Below the pieces are notes generated by a model. It was not told the DNA's origin. It did not search any database and was given only the letters and a program-made list of their open reading frames with translations. A program made the translations under genes and the position numbers. A DNA stretch of 47,985 nucleotides from a virus, in IMG/VR virus record IMGVR_UViG_3300036859_000187, positions 1 through 47,985 of that record. One strand, 5' to 3'. Positions 1 through 7,309 of this stretch are shown here, one piece after another (the stretch's first letter is position 1; each line of letters begins with the position of its first letter).

Positions 1-127
1 TCGAGATGTTGAGCTGGATGCCGATGAGACCGCGAAGCGAGACTGGCTGCTCCAGGAGCTGCCGAACGAGAACCGCGTCTTCTTCGTCTAGGACTTGCTC
101 CGGAGATCCCGCTACCTCGGCCGGCGG
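1..127. repeat. Terminal direct repeat, copy 1 (circular-contig overlap)
   Basis: Bases 1-127 are identical to 47859-47985. The repeat lies inside the portal reading frame and the frame stays open when the two ends are joined, so the contig is a circular or circularly permuted genome of about 47,858 bp. A length of 127 matches a common assembler k-mer, so I infer an assembly overlap rather than a biological terminal repeat. Confidence 0.95.
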
Positions 128-1687
128 GAGAGAGTAGACCTGCCAAAGCTCGGTTATCTGATGCGCCTGCTCGGTCAGCGCCATGCGGATCTGCGTGGCG
201 TTGAGATCGAATCTCCGCGCACCTTCCTGCATGAGCGCCATGATGGTCGTGGCCGCGGCTCTGCCTGCCGGCGACGAGAGGCGACTCATGTCGATATCGG
301 ATTGGCCTACCAGCTCGGCGCCCATTCGGCGGACGTAATCCTCCTCCTGGATGTCCATCATGACGTTCGAGGACGGGTTGAAGGGCTTCAGCTTGTCCGG
401 ACCGCCAAGGACCTTCAGCACTTTCCCCGAACTCGGCCGGATGGTCTCGGAGATCGTCGATCCGCCCGCCGCGTCCGTCACGTACATGACGATGTTCGCC
501 AGGTGGGCGCGGTCGCGACGCTGGTTATGGATGGTCGATTCCTCTTCCTGTAGCTGCTCGAGGCGCTCGGGGATGCCTATGCCGTCGAACTCGCCCCCTA
601 CCCGGATGAACTGGCTCGAGAAGTACGGCCGGGTTCCGGTCGGCGACGGATTCGAGACGAGCCGGAGAATCGTCCGGGTCTCCGTGTGAAGTAGCATGAC
701 GTACTCTTCCGGCCAGCCGTCTTGATCGAGGTCGCGCCGGAACCAGACGTACCAGGGCGCCCAGAGGCCGAAGCGATCGTCCGCAGAGGAAGAAGAGACT
801 GTCTGATCTCGGTTCTTCTTCCGAGCTTCTTTTACGCTGTCCTCTTCGTCCGAGTGGCCTTCCAGCTCTACCAGATTCTCGATGAGGTCCTGATGCGCCA
901 GACGCTCGAGAGCGGCCCAACTGAACCATGGGCGATGCGCTACAAACGGAGATTCTTGAATGTCGCTGAACCCGTTCGGCATCAGAAAATCTTCGCGCGC
1001 ACACCAGCGAGGATAGGGGCCGATACGATCCCCTACTTTGACGGTACGCTTCTGCTGATCGTCGTAGCGGTAGAGACTCTTGACTTGCCAGTCGTTGTAG
1101 CCAACGCCTGTGCCGAGCTTCACGGTATCCTGAACGAAGTCGTAGACCATGGACCACTGGTTCCAGGCGTTTTGCCGGTTCCAATCTAGGTAGCGTTCGT
1201 AGGGCTTACAGTGCTCGGCGAACTTCTTGTTTAGCTCGCTCACGACCCAATGGGGTTGCGGGTTGAAGGTCGATTGCATGAGCCTGGCGACTACCTGGTC
1301 AGCATGGTTCGCGGCCATGGCGATGGTGATATCGCTGGCGCTCTCTATCGGGTACGTCTTGGTTCCCCACCGGGGACGTGGCCGATAGACTTCGAGGTAA
1401 CGCGCTAGATCGCTTCGGAAGGACTCTTGACCGGCGTACTGGTACTCGATCTCGCCCGCGAACTCGTCCGCTAGGGCCTTCAGCTCTACCTCGGTAAGTT
1501 GCACCTCGATCGGCGGGCGCGGAGTTCCGTCGCCGGGCTTGAGCCGGTCTTTCCCTTTCGGGATCTCGCGCTCGGGGTCGGTATCGGGCTGACCCGGGGA
1601 ATCGGAGAAGCCTCGAGCGGCGGCTTCGAGGCGTGCGTCTATCTCACTGTCAGCAGTTGCCGCTCTCAGTCTTCGACTACGCGCCAC
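1..1687 (-). CDS. Portal protein, N-terminal part (continues at the other end of the window)
   Basis: This is the dodecameric ring at the capsid vertex through which DNA is packaged and ejected. The minus frame is open from a GTG at 1687 to base 1 and continues from 47858 down to a stop at 47455, giving 696 aa joined. That is close to the size of P22 gp1-type portals (about 725 aa). Visible hallmarks are the segment FDGIGIPERLEQLQEEEST followed by HNQRRDRAHLAN, typical of the helical stem region of P22-like portals, and a Pro/Gly/Ala-rich C terminus. No Shine-Dalgarno precedes the GTG; a TTGACG-type promoter ends 8 nt upstream, so the message may be leaderless. The other frames here are shadows. 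Confidence 0.9.
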   Translation of the reverse strand, partial: MARSRRLRAATADSEIDARLEAAARGFSDSPGQPDTDPEREIPKGKDRLKPGDGTPRPPIEVQLTEVELKALADEFAGEIEYQYAGQESFRSDLARYLEVYRPRPRWGTKTYPIESASDITIAMAANHADQVVARLMQSTFNPQPHWVVSELNKKFAEHCKPYERYLDWNRQNAWNQWSMVYDFVQDTVKLGTGVGYNDWQVKSLYRYDDQQKRTVKVGDRIGPYPRWCAREDFLMPNGFSDIQESPFVAHRPWFSWAALERLAHQDLIENLVELEGHSDEEDSVKEARKKNRDQTVSSSSADDRFGLWAPWYVWFRRDLDQDGWPEEYVMLLHTETRTILRLVSNPSPTGTRPYFSSQFIRVGGEFDGIGIPERLEQLQEEESTIHNQRRDRAHLANIVMYVTDAAGGSTISETIRPSSGKVLKVLGGPDKLKPFNPSSNVMMDIQEEDYVRRMGAELVGQSDIDMSRLSSPAGRAAATTIMALMQEGARRFDLNATQIRMALTEQAHQITELWQVYSLPPAEVAGSPEQVLDEEDAVLVRQLLEQPVSLRGLIGIQLNIS

Positions 1688-1694
1688 GGGCGCG

Positions 1695-1724
1695 AGGGTA
1701 AATGTCGCTACCCGGCAACGTCAA
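1695..1724 (-). promoter_or_regulatory. Candidate leftward promoter before the portal gene
   Basis: On the minus strand TTGACG (1724-1719) is followed by TTGCCGGG and, 18 bp on, TACCCT (1700-1695). The portal GTG is 37 nt from the first T. The same TTGACGTT-S-CCGGG block lies before the scaffold gene (46232-46245). Directly upstream are a CGAGAC-GA-GTCTCG palindrome (1731-1744) and CTAGTAGTCGCC (1746-1757), also shared with the scaffold site. Confidence 0.5.
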
Positions 1725-1745
1725 TGGGGACGAGACGAGTCTCGG

Positions 1746-2120
1746 CTAGTAGTCGCCACTGGAACCGCCTCCGCCGAAGTCTCCACCGCCACCCGAGAAG
1801 TCCGGTGTATCTACCGTTGGAGAACTCGAAGGCGCATCGAACATACCTACACCGACCGCTACAGCAAGCGCGGCCAGAGACGACCACGCAGACGGATCAC
1901 TGTCGGATTCTCGTCTCTGCTCCACCGGCTTTTGGACGGGCGCGACAGGCTGCGGAATCGCTGTCGGCACGATTCCCAAGACAGCCTGTAGCTGACTCAC
2001 GATCTCGCGCCGCAGCGCTATTTGCTCTTTCAGTTGCGCCTCAAGAGAGAGCAGCGCCTGGAGAACTCCGAGTTGCTGATGATAGCATTCTTCTCTCGCG
2101 TCCATTTCCACCTCCATCAA
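1746..2120 (-). CDS. Small coiled-coil protein with Gly-rich tail
   Basis: 124 aa, start overlapping the large-terminase stop by ATGA. Residues about 1-50 are helical and heptad-like (repeated Leu/Gln/Glu), followed by a Pro/Gln-rich linker and a C terminus of GGGGDFGGGGSSGDY. Its position between terminase and portal, with a coupled start, suggests a head-assembly or packaging accessory protein. I do not recognise the family. Its last codons plus stop form the 12-mer GGCGACTACTAG, which reappears in the spacer before the scaffold gene. Confidence 0.7.
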   Translation of the reverse strand: MMEVEMDAREECYHQQLGVLQALLSLEAQLKEQIALRREIVSQLQAVLGIVPTAIPQPVAPVQKPVEQRRESDSDPSAWSSLAALAVAVGVGMFDAPSSSPTVDTPDFSGGGGDFGGGGSSGDY

Positions 2121-3670
2121 TATCCGGTGAGTTGCGAGCGCCCTTCGTTCTGTCCCGGACCGACGAAATCGGCGTCGTCGAGATTATCAGCTAGGTCGAA
2201 TTCCGTCACGCCGGGCGGGAGTTTCCGCTTCTCCTTGGCTAGCTGAGGAGCTACCCAGATCGTCGGCATGTAGCCGGCGGCGTCTAAGAGATCCACCGTC
2301 GGGCCGTTGTCGTAGCTGACCAGCTCGTCCACCATGTCGGTGTGCGTCCGGTGGATGTAGACCCTGCCTTGGCTCGGGTAGCTTCCCCAAAAGGCGATGA
2401 TGCGCTTGTGCTTGGCCCCCCTGGAGAAGTTCTTCTCTAGCTGCCGGATACGCATTTCCGGGTACGTGGCGGCTATCCAGTGGAAGAACGCCTCGTGGCC
2501 GCCGAACGTCTCTATCCCGGCGAACATCGGATTCCATTTCCGGTAAGTTTCGTGCGCCTCGGTCACCACCTCGTAAGGCGTAGACTTCGTGGCCTTGGCC
2601 TCGACGATGATTATGTCGAACGGCTCGGTCAGCGTGGGTGGCGTAATTGCAGCCACTACGTTCGCCGTCCTCGCGTTCTTGGACTCAGGCGACAGGCCCG
2701 CATCTATCACCTGAAAGAAATGGCAGTCCTCGAACTTGACGCGCTTCGAGCCCTGCGGCGTCTCCAAGACGAACGCCGTCTTCCCCTCGTGGTCGGTCGT
2801 CGTATCCCAGTAGCGGAGGAGCGCCGGGTCGAACTTCGATGCTCCGCCCCCGACGACTCTGTTCCGGTACTGGAGCATGAACATCTCGGTCTTCTGCTCT
2901 TCGTGCAGTTGCGTGATGATCTCGGTCGGGTAGCGGGCCGGCCAAGTCGGCCTGCCCTCCTCGTCCTGGATGTCCATGAAGAAGCGATCGACGTTCTTCA
3001 CGTTCTTTATCACCCAGTCGATGACGTCATGCGTGCCCCAGCGCGTCCCGTAGTCGTCGATCTCGGACTTCGACGCATCCACGAGAAGAGACCAGCAGAG
3101 CTTACGCTGGTCGATCGCCTTCTCCATCACGAGCGGAGACTCCCTGGCTTCCTTCCCCACCAGGTCATCGTTCGCGATCCGGTCGTAGTGATTGGAAGTC
3201 GATGCACCGCCGACGCCGATACCCTCGATCGTCGGCTCCGGCCACTTGGCCTCCCGCCGGAGCTCCAACTGCTTCGTGTTCCACCGGACCTTCAGAGGAT
3301 CGGGCACTCGATCAGGATAAAGCGCCCGGTACGTCGGCGAGAGGATGATCTGCTGCATGAGCAGAATCCACTTCGCCGTGTTCCCCTCGATCTCGTTTGC
3401 CAGCAACACCCTCAGATTCGGGTCTGCCGTCACGCGCCGTAAATTCCCGGCGATCGTCCAGCAAGACGTCTTCAGAAAGCCGCGCGGCGCCTGCCCGAGC
3501 TTGAACCTCGACGGCCGCTCCTCGAACTCCGCCATCTTCGCATGCACCTCAGGATCGAAATCGTGAAACCCACAAACGAACTTCCCGAACGCATACGTGC
3601 TCCGGAGACACAGCTCCCTGATCGGAGCCAGGTCTTCCCCGCGTAGCTCGTTCGTCCGCTTCTCAGCCAC
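2117..3670 (-). CDS. terL: Terminase large subunit
   Basis: ATP-driven packaging motor and headful/cos nuclease. 517 aa from a GTG start that overlaps the upstream small gene. The ATPase half shows a Walker A variant APRGFLKTS (residues 61-69) and a Walker B-like segment IANDDLVGKE (165-174). The nuclease half has RNase H-fold acidic positions: D323 in FFQVIDAGLS, E387 in FAGIETFGG and D460/D463 in TVDLLDAAGY. This spacing fits the T7/P22-type two-domain terminase. It lies in an operon with small terminase, HNH and portal. Confidence 0.93.
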   Translation of the reverse strand: MAEKRTNELRGEDLAPIRELCLRSTYAFGKFVCGFHDFDPEVHAKMAEFEERPSRFKLGQAPRGFLKTSCWTIAGNLRRVTADPNLRVLLANEIEGNTAKWILLMQQIILSPTYRALYPDRVPDPLKVRWNTKQLELRREAKWPEPTIEGIGVGGASTSNHYDRIANDDLVGKEARESPLVMEKAIDQRKLCWSLLVDASKSEIDDYGTRWGTHDVIDWVIKNVKNVDRFFMDIQDEEGRPTWPARYPTEIITQLHEEQKTEMFMLQYRNRVVGGGASKFDPALLRYWDTTTDHEGKTAFVLETPQGSKRVKFEDCHFFQVIDAGLSPESKNARTANVVAAITPPTLTEPFDIIIVEAKATKSTPYEVVTEAHETYRKWNPMFAGIETFGGHEAFFHWIAATYPEMRIRQLEKNFSRGAKHKRIIAFWGSYPSQGRVYIHRTHTDMVDELVSYDNGPTVDLLDAAGYMPTIWVAPQLAKEKRKLPPGVTEFDLADNLDDADFVGPGQNEGRSQLTGY

Positions 3671-3821
3671 TCCTAGCCTCTTCGCGGCGACGGCGCTTAC
3701 GCTCTTTCTTGGCTGCGGCCATCAGTTTCCCGTGCTCGCTTTTCTGCTCCTCGCTCTTGCCGCGCCAGCGCAGTTTTCCGAGTGTCCGAAAGAACTCGCG
3801 AGGGATCGTCTCCTCGGCCAC
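3663..3821 (-). CDS. 52-aa highly basic protein
   Basis: GTG start at 3821 with a strong GGGAGG Shine-Dalgarno 8-13 nt upstream. The stop (3663-3665) lies inside the first codons of terL, and the start overlaps the HNH stop, so it is translationally coupled on both sides. Sequence features: a LRWRGKSEEQKSEHGKLMAA helix followed by a KKERKRRRRE basic run. The RW-x-GK...H-x-x-MAA pattern resembles the 61-aa protein at 13622-13807, so the two may be paralogous small DNA-binding proteins. Function unknown; possibly a terminase or HNH partner. Confidence 0.75.
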   Translation of the reverse strand: MAEETIPREFFRTLGKLRWRGKSEEQKSEHGKLMAAAKKERKRRRREEARSG

Positions 3822-4567
3822 TAACTAACCTCCCGAAGTGAGAATAGCCCTTGCGGGTTAGAGAGTGGTAGAGCGTCCGAACCATAACGGCGAAGATGAT
3901 CGCCATCGCGGTGCGTCTTCCGACGATGGCAATTAGCACACCGGACGTCGCACTTGGCGATCTCCTCGGCCAGAGTCTCTAGACTCACCATCGTCTTCAA
4001 CCGCGAAATCTCGCCCCGCTTCACGCCTCGCACATGATCGAACTCAAGAACGATTGGATCGGACTCTCCGCAATCCACGCAAGGATGGCCGGCGAAGTAG
4101 TCCGCAAGAAAGCGTCGTCGCCGCTCAGCGCGAACTCGAGCTTGCTTAGCAACATCGCCCTTTCTCTTCATCTGCTCCTCGATCGTTAACGGCGTTTTAG
4201 GAGACCGACGACATAGGCTAGGATGATCCCTCCGAGCCTTCAGCATGGCGCAGCGGCGACCACAGAATCGACGAGTGGCCGCGTATTCTGCCCCGCAGTT
4301 CTCGCAAGCCCTAAGCGGGATGACTCGTGCGGGCTTGCGCCTACCTCGCGGGCCTACCGCATGTGGGCGACACTTGAGGCCGCAATAACGTTGGCCGGAG
4401 CGCCCCCTGAAATCACGCCCACACTTCAAGCATGAACGCGGCGGTTTCTGCCTCCGCTCCCCCGAACACAAATACGAGCAGAATTGTTGAGTCGGCTTGA
4501 CAAAAATGAATTCCTTGCCGCATTGCACACACGGCTTACAGTGCTCCTCCCATACCCAGCGCTTCAC
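3821..4567 (-). CDS. HNH endonuclease with several zinc-knuckle modules
   Basis: 248 aa, GTG start with AGGAAG just upstream. The N-terminal half holds successive Cys pairs (CVQC, FCSYLC, CLKC, YCGLKC, CENC, FCGRRC) that look like three zinc ribbons. The C-terminal half is an HNH domain: HPCVDCGESDP, then EFDHVRG carrying the D-H of the betabetaalpha-metal core, then CANCHRRKTH. It sits between small and large terminase. In other phages HNH proteins beside terminase assist cos cleavage; a free-standing homing nuclease is the alternative, and the zinc-ribbon front end suits either. Confidence 0.88.
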   Translation of the reverse strand: MKRWVWEEHCKPCVQCGKEFIFVKPTQQFCSYLCSGERRQKPPRSCLKCGRDFRGRSGQRYCGLKCRPHAVGPRGRRKPARVIPLRACENCGAEYAATRRFCGRRCAMLKARRDHPSLCRRSPKTPLTIEEQMKRKGDVAKQARVRAERRRRFLADYFAGHPCVDCGESDPIVLEFDHVRGVKRGEISRLKTMVSLETLAEEIAKCDVRCANCHRRKTHRDGDHLRRYGSDALPLSNPQGLFSLREVS

Positions 4568-4728
4568 ACTTCCTAATTGCCAGTCAACTAGCGGCTAGGT
4601 CAATGGGATATGGTGCGGATTTTTCCGCAGGTCTACCGTGCAGCGGGGAAGGTGCCCCTGGGGGGACCGACCCTACCTCGGAGAGCCGAGAAGCGTCACT
4701 CGGGGCAGTGGTGATGCGAACTGACATT
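4568..4728. promoter_or_regulatory. Spacer with candidate leftward promoter and operator-like palindrome
   Basis: Noncoding gap between small terminase and HNH. On the minus strand TTGACC (4603-4598) begins TTGACCTAGCC, 36 nt before the HNH GTG, matching the leftward motif TTGACNTDNCC. It overlaps the palindrome CTAG-CGG-CTAG (plus strand). A short CTCGG-AGAG-CCGAG hairpin lies near the middle of the spacer. No obvious -10 box is seen (CAATTA at best). Confidence 0.4.
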
Positions 4729-5277
4729 CTAGTCAGTGCTTTCATTGGTGTTCTCAGTGCTCGCAGTAGTTTCGATCTGCTTTGCGTTACCGAGCTTCAT
4801 CAGCTCGAGCAGGATCTCCTGCTGCTTGTCCCCGAGTACCAATGTGACGTTTACACCTTGATTCTGCTTGTCATCTCTACCCCAGCGTTCTCTGTACCTA
4901 CGCTCAAGCACGAATGCGCCAGCTCGCCAGTCCTCGTCTGTTTTCTCCTCTACTTTCCTAGCTAATTCGATCTCATGAGATGCACGCGCGCGATGTAGGC
5001 GCATCCAGAAACGAGAGAAAATCGTATCTAGACCAGCTTCATTGTCAGCCGCACCTCTCCGAGTCCATTCCTCGAGGCTCTTGGATGCGATACCTACGGA
5101 TTCGCAGGCTACGTTGAGAAATGCGCCACTGGCGATCTTCGCTAGCAGCAGGTCTGCGAGTTCATCGGTGAGTTTGGTCGGTCTACCGATGGTTTTGTAC
5201 TCGGGGATGTTACGAGCTCGTTCGAGAGCTAATTCGCGTGGGAGTGGAGGATCTGGAGCGGCTTCGATTGAGTCCAC
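4729..5277 (-). CDS. terS: Terminase small subunit-like protein
   Basis: 182 aa, GTG start. Residues about 30-75 form a helix-turn-helix: IGRPTKLTDELADLLLAKI, then a segment ending VACESVGIASKSLEEW, which is the DNA-recognition fold of small terminases and homeodomain-like packaging proteins. Downstream is a long charged helix containing RARASHEIELARKVEEK and a Glu/Thr-rich tail. Position upstream of HNH and terL supports the call. No Shine-Dalgarno is visible before the GTG. Confidence 0.75.
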   Translation of the reverse strand: MDSIEAAPDPPLPRELALERARNIPEYKTIGRPTKLTDELADLLLAKIASGAFLNVACESVGIASKSLEEWTRRGAADNEAGLDTIFSRFWMRLHRARASHEIELARKVEEKTDEDWRAGAFVLERRYRERWGRDDKQNQGVNVTLVLGDKQQEILLELMKLGNAKQIETTASTENTNESTD

Positions 5278-5408
5278 GGTGCTTTGAGTAGCATAGAGCG
5301 TAGGTGATGGAACAGCGGCTTCGTGAGTGGATCACTTTGCCGCATGGTGCTCCCCCTTTCCCCCTCATTGTTGGGGGGCGTTGATAGTCTGAGCGAAGGG
5401 CGGGAGAT

Positions 5409-5494
5409 AGCTGGTCAGAGTTCGGGCGCTCGGGTCGTATTCGCGGAGGTGTGGCCGCGATCCTCCCTCCGAGCGGGAGCCGAGGTAACCAGCT
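5409..5494. other. Nested long stem-loop
   Basis: Three nested perfect stems: AGCTGGT (5409-5415) with ACCAGCT (5488-5494); CGCTCGG (5427-5433) with CCGAGCG (5469-5475); TCGCGG (5441-5446) with CCGCGA (5455-5460), leaving an 8-nt loop. All stems nest without crossing, which is suggestive of a folded RNA or a protein-binding DNA structure. High GC makes chance stems more likely, so confidence is limited. Confidence 0.4.
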
Positions 5495-5639
5495 TGCCAT
5501 CGCAGGCCGCCGTGCTCCTATGAGCGACGGGGCGAGCCGTGCCAGCTAGGGCCGGGTATGCATCAGCGCTAGGCTGTCCAGGGGTGGAGCGGTAGACAGC
5601 CGAAGGCGATGTCTCTACGCTCCCTTGCAGACTTTGCAC
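5415..5639 (-). CDS. Candidate 74-aa leader protein of the late operon
   Basis: GTG start at 5639, stop at 5415. The protein is Ala/Ser/Thr/Pro-rich, without a recognisable domain, and on content alone I would discard it. In its favour, its GTG lies exactly 37 nt downstream of the TTGACC at 5676-5671, the same spacing as at the portal (37), HNH (36) and scaffold (38) genes. If that motif is a leaderless promoter, this is the first ORF of the leftward transcript. It overlaps the nested stems at 5409-5494, so a purely structural role for the DNA is the alternative. Confidence 0.35.
   Translation of the reverse strand: MQSLQGSVETSPSAVYRSTPGQPSADAYPALAGTARPVAHRSTAACDGKLVTSAPARREDRGHTSANTTRAPEL
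5572..5601. other. Hairpin
   Basis: GGCTGTC (5572-5578) pairs perfectly with GACAGCC (5595-5601) around a 16-nt purine-rich loop. There is no T-run on either side, so it does not look like an intrinsic terminator. Confidence 0.35.
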
Positions 5640-5646
5640 GAGGCGA

Positions 5647-5684
5647 GAGATACCGTTGACAACCGGGTCAGGTCAATAGTACAG
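5647..5684. promoter_or_regulatory. Overlapping, convergently oriented promoter-like elements
   Basis: Plus strand: TTGACA (5656-5661) with a weak -10 (GTACAG at 17 bp). Minus strand: TTGACC (5676-5671), the motif TTGACCTGACC, with TATCTC (5652-5647) at 18 bp. The two -35-like boxes face each other as a TTGAC/GTCAA inverted repeat, so one bound protein could affect both directions. Confidence 0.4.
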
Positions 5685-5759
5685 AACAATCTCCCTGGCA
5701 GACCTCACGCACTGACGCCTCAGTGGGAAAAATCCATTGGGGCGTTCGTGCTTCTGCAA

Positions 5760-5788
5760 TTGACAATCCGCTAGACCGGGAGTAGTTC
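5760..5788 (+). promoter_or_regulatory. Candidate rightward promoter
   Basis: TTGACA (5760-5765), a 17-bp spacer and TAGTTC (5783-5788). The only rightward gene nearby is the ORF that may start at TTG 5800, about where transcription would begin. Confidence 0.4.
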
Positions 5789-5799
5789 GCAGTCTCAAG

Positions 5800-6132
5800 T
5801 TGACCCTCTTCTCCCCGCTCGCCGAGATACCGGGTGCATATCGTAGCCGTGGTTCGCTTGGCGTGCGCCGGCTCTGGGCCGCGGTGCTGCAGGACGGGAT
5901 CAACGTCCTGCTCGGGAAAACTCCCGTCCTTCAATCAGACAGGAAAGCCACGGAGCTTTGGTTCAGCGACGCCGAGCACTCGGACGAAGTGCCGGCATTC
6001 GATGGAGTCTGTATCGCTGTCGGGCTCGAGCCGGAGGCTGTCAGGAGGATGGTCGCGGCGTCGTTAGCGGAGCGCCCGACGTCTCGCCGTACCCACTGGC
6101 TCTCCCACACGTCCAAGTACGGGAAGTTCTAG
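5800..6132 (+). CDS. Conserved-type hypothetical protein (phage W-x-AVL family-like)
   Basis: Up to 110 aa from TTG 5800, or 89 aa from GTG 5863; neither start has a good Shine-Dalgarno. The pattern RLWAAVLQDGINVLL ... ATELWFSD ... GVCIAVGLEPEAVRRMV resembles a small family often seen in phages and prophages of Proteobacteria: W-x-AVL helix, W-F-S-D, then a C-x-x-x-GLxPexvR helix that looks HTH-like. This is recall of the pattern, not a search. It is an isolated rightward gene converging on 6134-6574, next to the immunity region, so a regulatory role is possible. Confidence 0.65.
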   Translation: MTLFSPLAEIPGAYRSRGSLGVRRLWAAVLQDGINVLLGKTPVLQSDRKATELWFSDAEHSDEVPAFDGVCIAVGLEPEAVRRMVAASLAERPTSRRTHWLSHTSKYGKF

Positions 6133-6133
6133 C

Positions 6134-6574
6134 TCACCATTCGAGGCAGTCGAAGCCGCCCATCATATCGGGCGTGCAACTCGTGTAACCCATCGTCCGT
6201 GGTTGTTGTAACCGTTGGATAGCTTCCAGGGTTTGGAGCGTCCGTAGTTGCTGTGCTCGCTGCTCTTGCTGCTCCATCAGCTCGAACTGCCGTAGCTGAA
6301 TCACTCCCTGGCGTTCTTCCGGCGTCAGGCGTTGCCAGGCTTCCCGGACCCGGAGTTGTTCTGCTTCGCGTTTACCTTGCTGCTCGGGTAGCTCTCCTCC
6401 CAGAAGCAGATAGACGACACCGAGAGGCAACCAGACGGGCGCGGTGGCAACCCAAGCGAAGGTTTGAAATCCGCTACATTCCTTCTGACCGCTCGCGAAT
6501 ATGTTGCAATTTCCCGCCAAGGCTTGACTGCAAAAGATCGTCATCAGAACGATAGCTACAGCTAGAATTCTCAT
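6134..6574 (-). CDS. Exported or membrane protein with coiled coil; possible superinfection-exclusion factor
   Basis: 146 aa. The upstream in-frame start is rejected because ATG 6574 has GGAGG nearby and opens a textbook signal peptide (MRILAVAIVLMTIFCSQALA, ALA cleavage site at residue 20). A second hydrophobic stretch follows (FAWVATAPVWLPLGVVYLLL, about residues 40-60), then a Gln/Glu/Arg-rich coiled coil and a C-terminal CTPDMMGGFDC loop. It lies downstream of the repressor-like gene on the same strand, so it could be made in the lysogen. Envelope proteins in that position are often exclusion or conversion genes; that role is inferred. Confidence 0.75.
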   Translation of the reverse strand: MRILAVAIVLMTIFCSQALAGNCNIFASGQKECSGFQTFAWVATAPVWLPLGVVYLLLGGELPEQQGKREAEQLRVREAWQRLTPEERQGVIQLRQFELMEQQEQRAQQLRTLQTLEAIQRLQQPRTMGYTSCTPDMMGGFDCLEW

Positions 6575-6639
6575 TTTCGTCCTCCCCGAATCACTCGCCA
6601 GCCCTTTTGGCGCGCAGCCTTCACACGGCGAAGCCTTAG

Positions 6640-6996
6640 TCACCCGGAATGGCGCCGACCTCCACCACCATCTACATCTACCATCTCGAGCATTCTTAAC
6701 TGCACCGATTCCGGTAGCTGCGAGAAGCGGTCGTTGAAAACAAGCCCTCGCGCGACGTAACCCGCTGGCTCAATCTTGCGACCGGACATTTGGTCTAGAC
6801 CGACCGGACCAAGAGCAAGCCATACTTTCGAGGGAACACTCCGCGGCTTATACATCCATTTCCGAACCGCTAGCTCGGAAATTGTCTCCCCCATCAACTC
6901 GGATAGTTTCGCCGCAATATTTTTCGGCGCCGTAAGTCCTAGATGCGACATGAGTTTTACCCATGAGTCGGAGAAATTCTGGGGTGGTTGAGACAT
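6640..6996 (-). CDS. Putative phage repressor (HTH), CI/Cro-like
   Basis: 118 aa. Residues about 24-62 (KNIAAKLSELMG, ISELAVRKWMY, VPSKVWLALG) read as the helices of a lambda-type HTH, with VRKW as recognition-helix-like and a positively charged tail to the domain. The C-terminal half has no recognisable peptidase or dimerisation motif. It is divergent from the gp16-like HTH gene across 37 bp that contains a promoter and a palindrome, the arrangement of a lysogeny switch. The repressor role is inferred from context plus fold. Confidence 0.6.
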   Translation of the reverse strand: MSQPPQNFSDSWVKLMSHLGLTAPKNIAAKLSELMGETISELAVRKWMYKPRSVPSKVWLALGPVGLDQMSGRKIEPAGYVARGLVFNDRFSQLPESVQLRMLEMVDVDGGGGRRHSG

Positions 6997-7002
6997 TTTC
7001 TC

Positions 7003-7033
7003 TTGACAAGTCTACCCGTTTTGTCCTAAACGG
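7003..7033 (+). promoter_or_regulatory. Rightward early promoter with operator-like palindrome
   Basis: TTGACA (7003-7008), 17-bp spacer, CTAAAC (7026-7031, weak -10). Overlapping it is CCGTTT-N6-AAACGG (7016-7033), a perfect 6+6 bp inverted repeat covering the spacer and -10. A regulator bound there would block the rightward transcript. TAGACT on the minus strand (7014-7009) could be a -10 for the repressor gene but lacks a good -35. Confidence 0.6.
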
Positions 7034-7042
7034 ATGGTCACC

Positions 7043-7309
7043 ATGAGAACAAGCGTTGCACGCCGTCGGACAGTAACACCAGGTCCGGAGATTTCAAGCA
7101 GAATCTCTGGAGCCGGCCGTGAGCTGCTTCGCCGAGTGATGGCGGGGCTCAGAGCCAAGCACGATCTCACTCTCGCCGAATGGTGTCGCCACCACGGCCA
7201 CGGTGTCTGGAGGGTACGCGCCGCACTGCTCGGCGGGAGCAAGGCCCCCGAAGGTGTCGCTGGAGCACAGGGCGCCATCCGCGCCGCTGGCTTGGAGGAA
7301 GAACGATGA
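7043..7309 (+). CDS. BcepMu gp16-like HTH DNA-binding protein
   Basis: 88 aa from ATG 7043, or 91 aa from ATG 7034. I prefer 7043, since 7034 is only 3 nt beyond the -10 box; the gene may be leaderless. The stretch LTLAEWCRHHGHGVWRVRAA followed by a LLGGSKAPEGVAG loop matches the gp16 family pattern (W-x-R-x-H-G...V-x-x-V-L-x-G...G). That family comprises short HTH proteins encoded beside phage repressors. First gene of the rightward operon, so a Cro-like early regulator is likely. Confidence 0.7.
   Translation: MRTSVARRRTVTPGPEISSRISGAGRELLRRVMAGLRAKHDLTLAEWCRHHGHGVWRVRAALLGGSKAPEGVAGAQGAIRAAGLEEER

Larger units (their letters stand above)
5278..5799. other. GC-rich, structure-rich region upstream of terminase (candidate packaging site)
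   Basis: About 520 bp with no strongly recognisable gene; one candidate minus ORF (5415-5639) is listed separately. It contains several perfect inverted repeats (5360-5378, 5409-5494, 5572-5601) and a set of TTGAC boxes at 5656-5788. Location immediately before the small terminase gene is where pac or cos sites commonly lie; that assignment is inference. Confidence 0.45.

Noticed and set aside
525-1184. Minus ORF of 219 aa opposite/over the portal region
   Set aside because: It is in a different minus frame from the portal, has Arg/Pro/Ser-rich shadow composition, and the portal frame is continuous and recognisable.
2480-3442. Plus ORF of 320 aa across terL
   Set aside because: Arg/Leu-rich antisense shadow of the large terminase, which has clear motifs on the minus strand.
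5668-5934. Minus ORFs of 88 and 76 aa overlapping the 5800-6132 gene
   Set aside because: They overlap promoter-like boxes and an opposite-strand ORF with a better protein pattern, and have no ribosome site.
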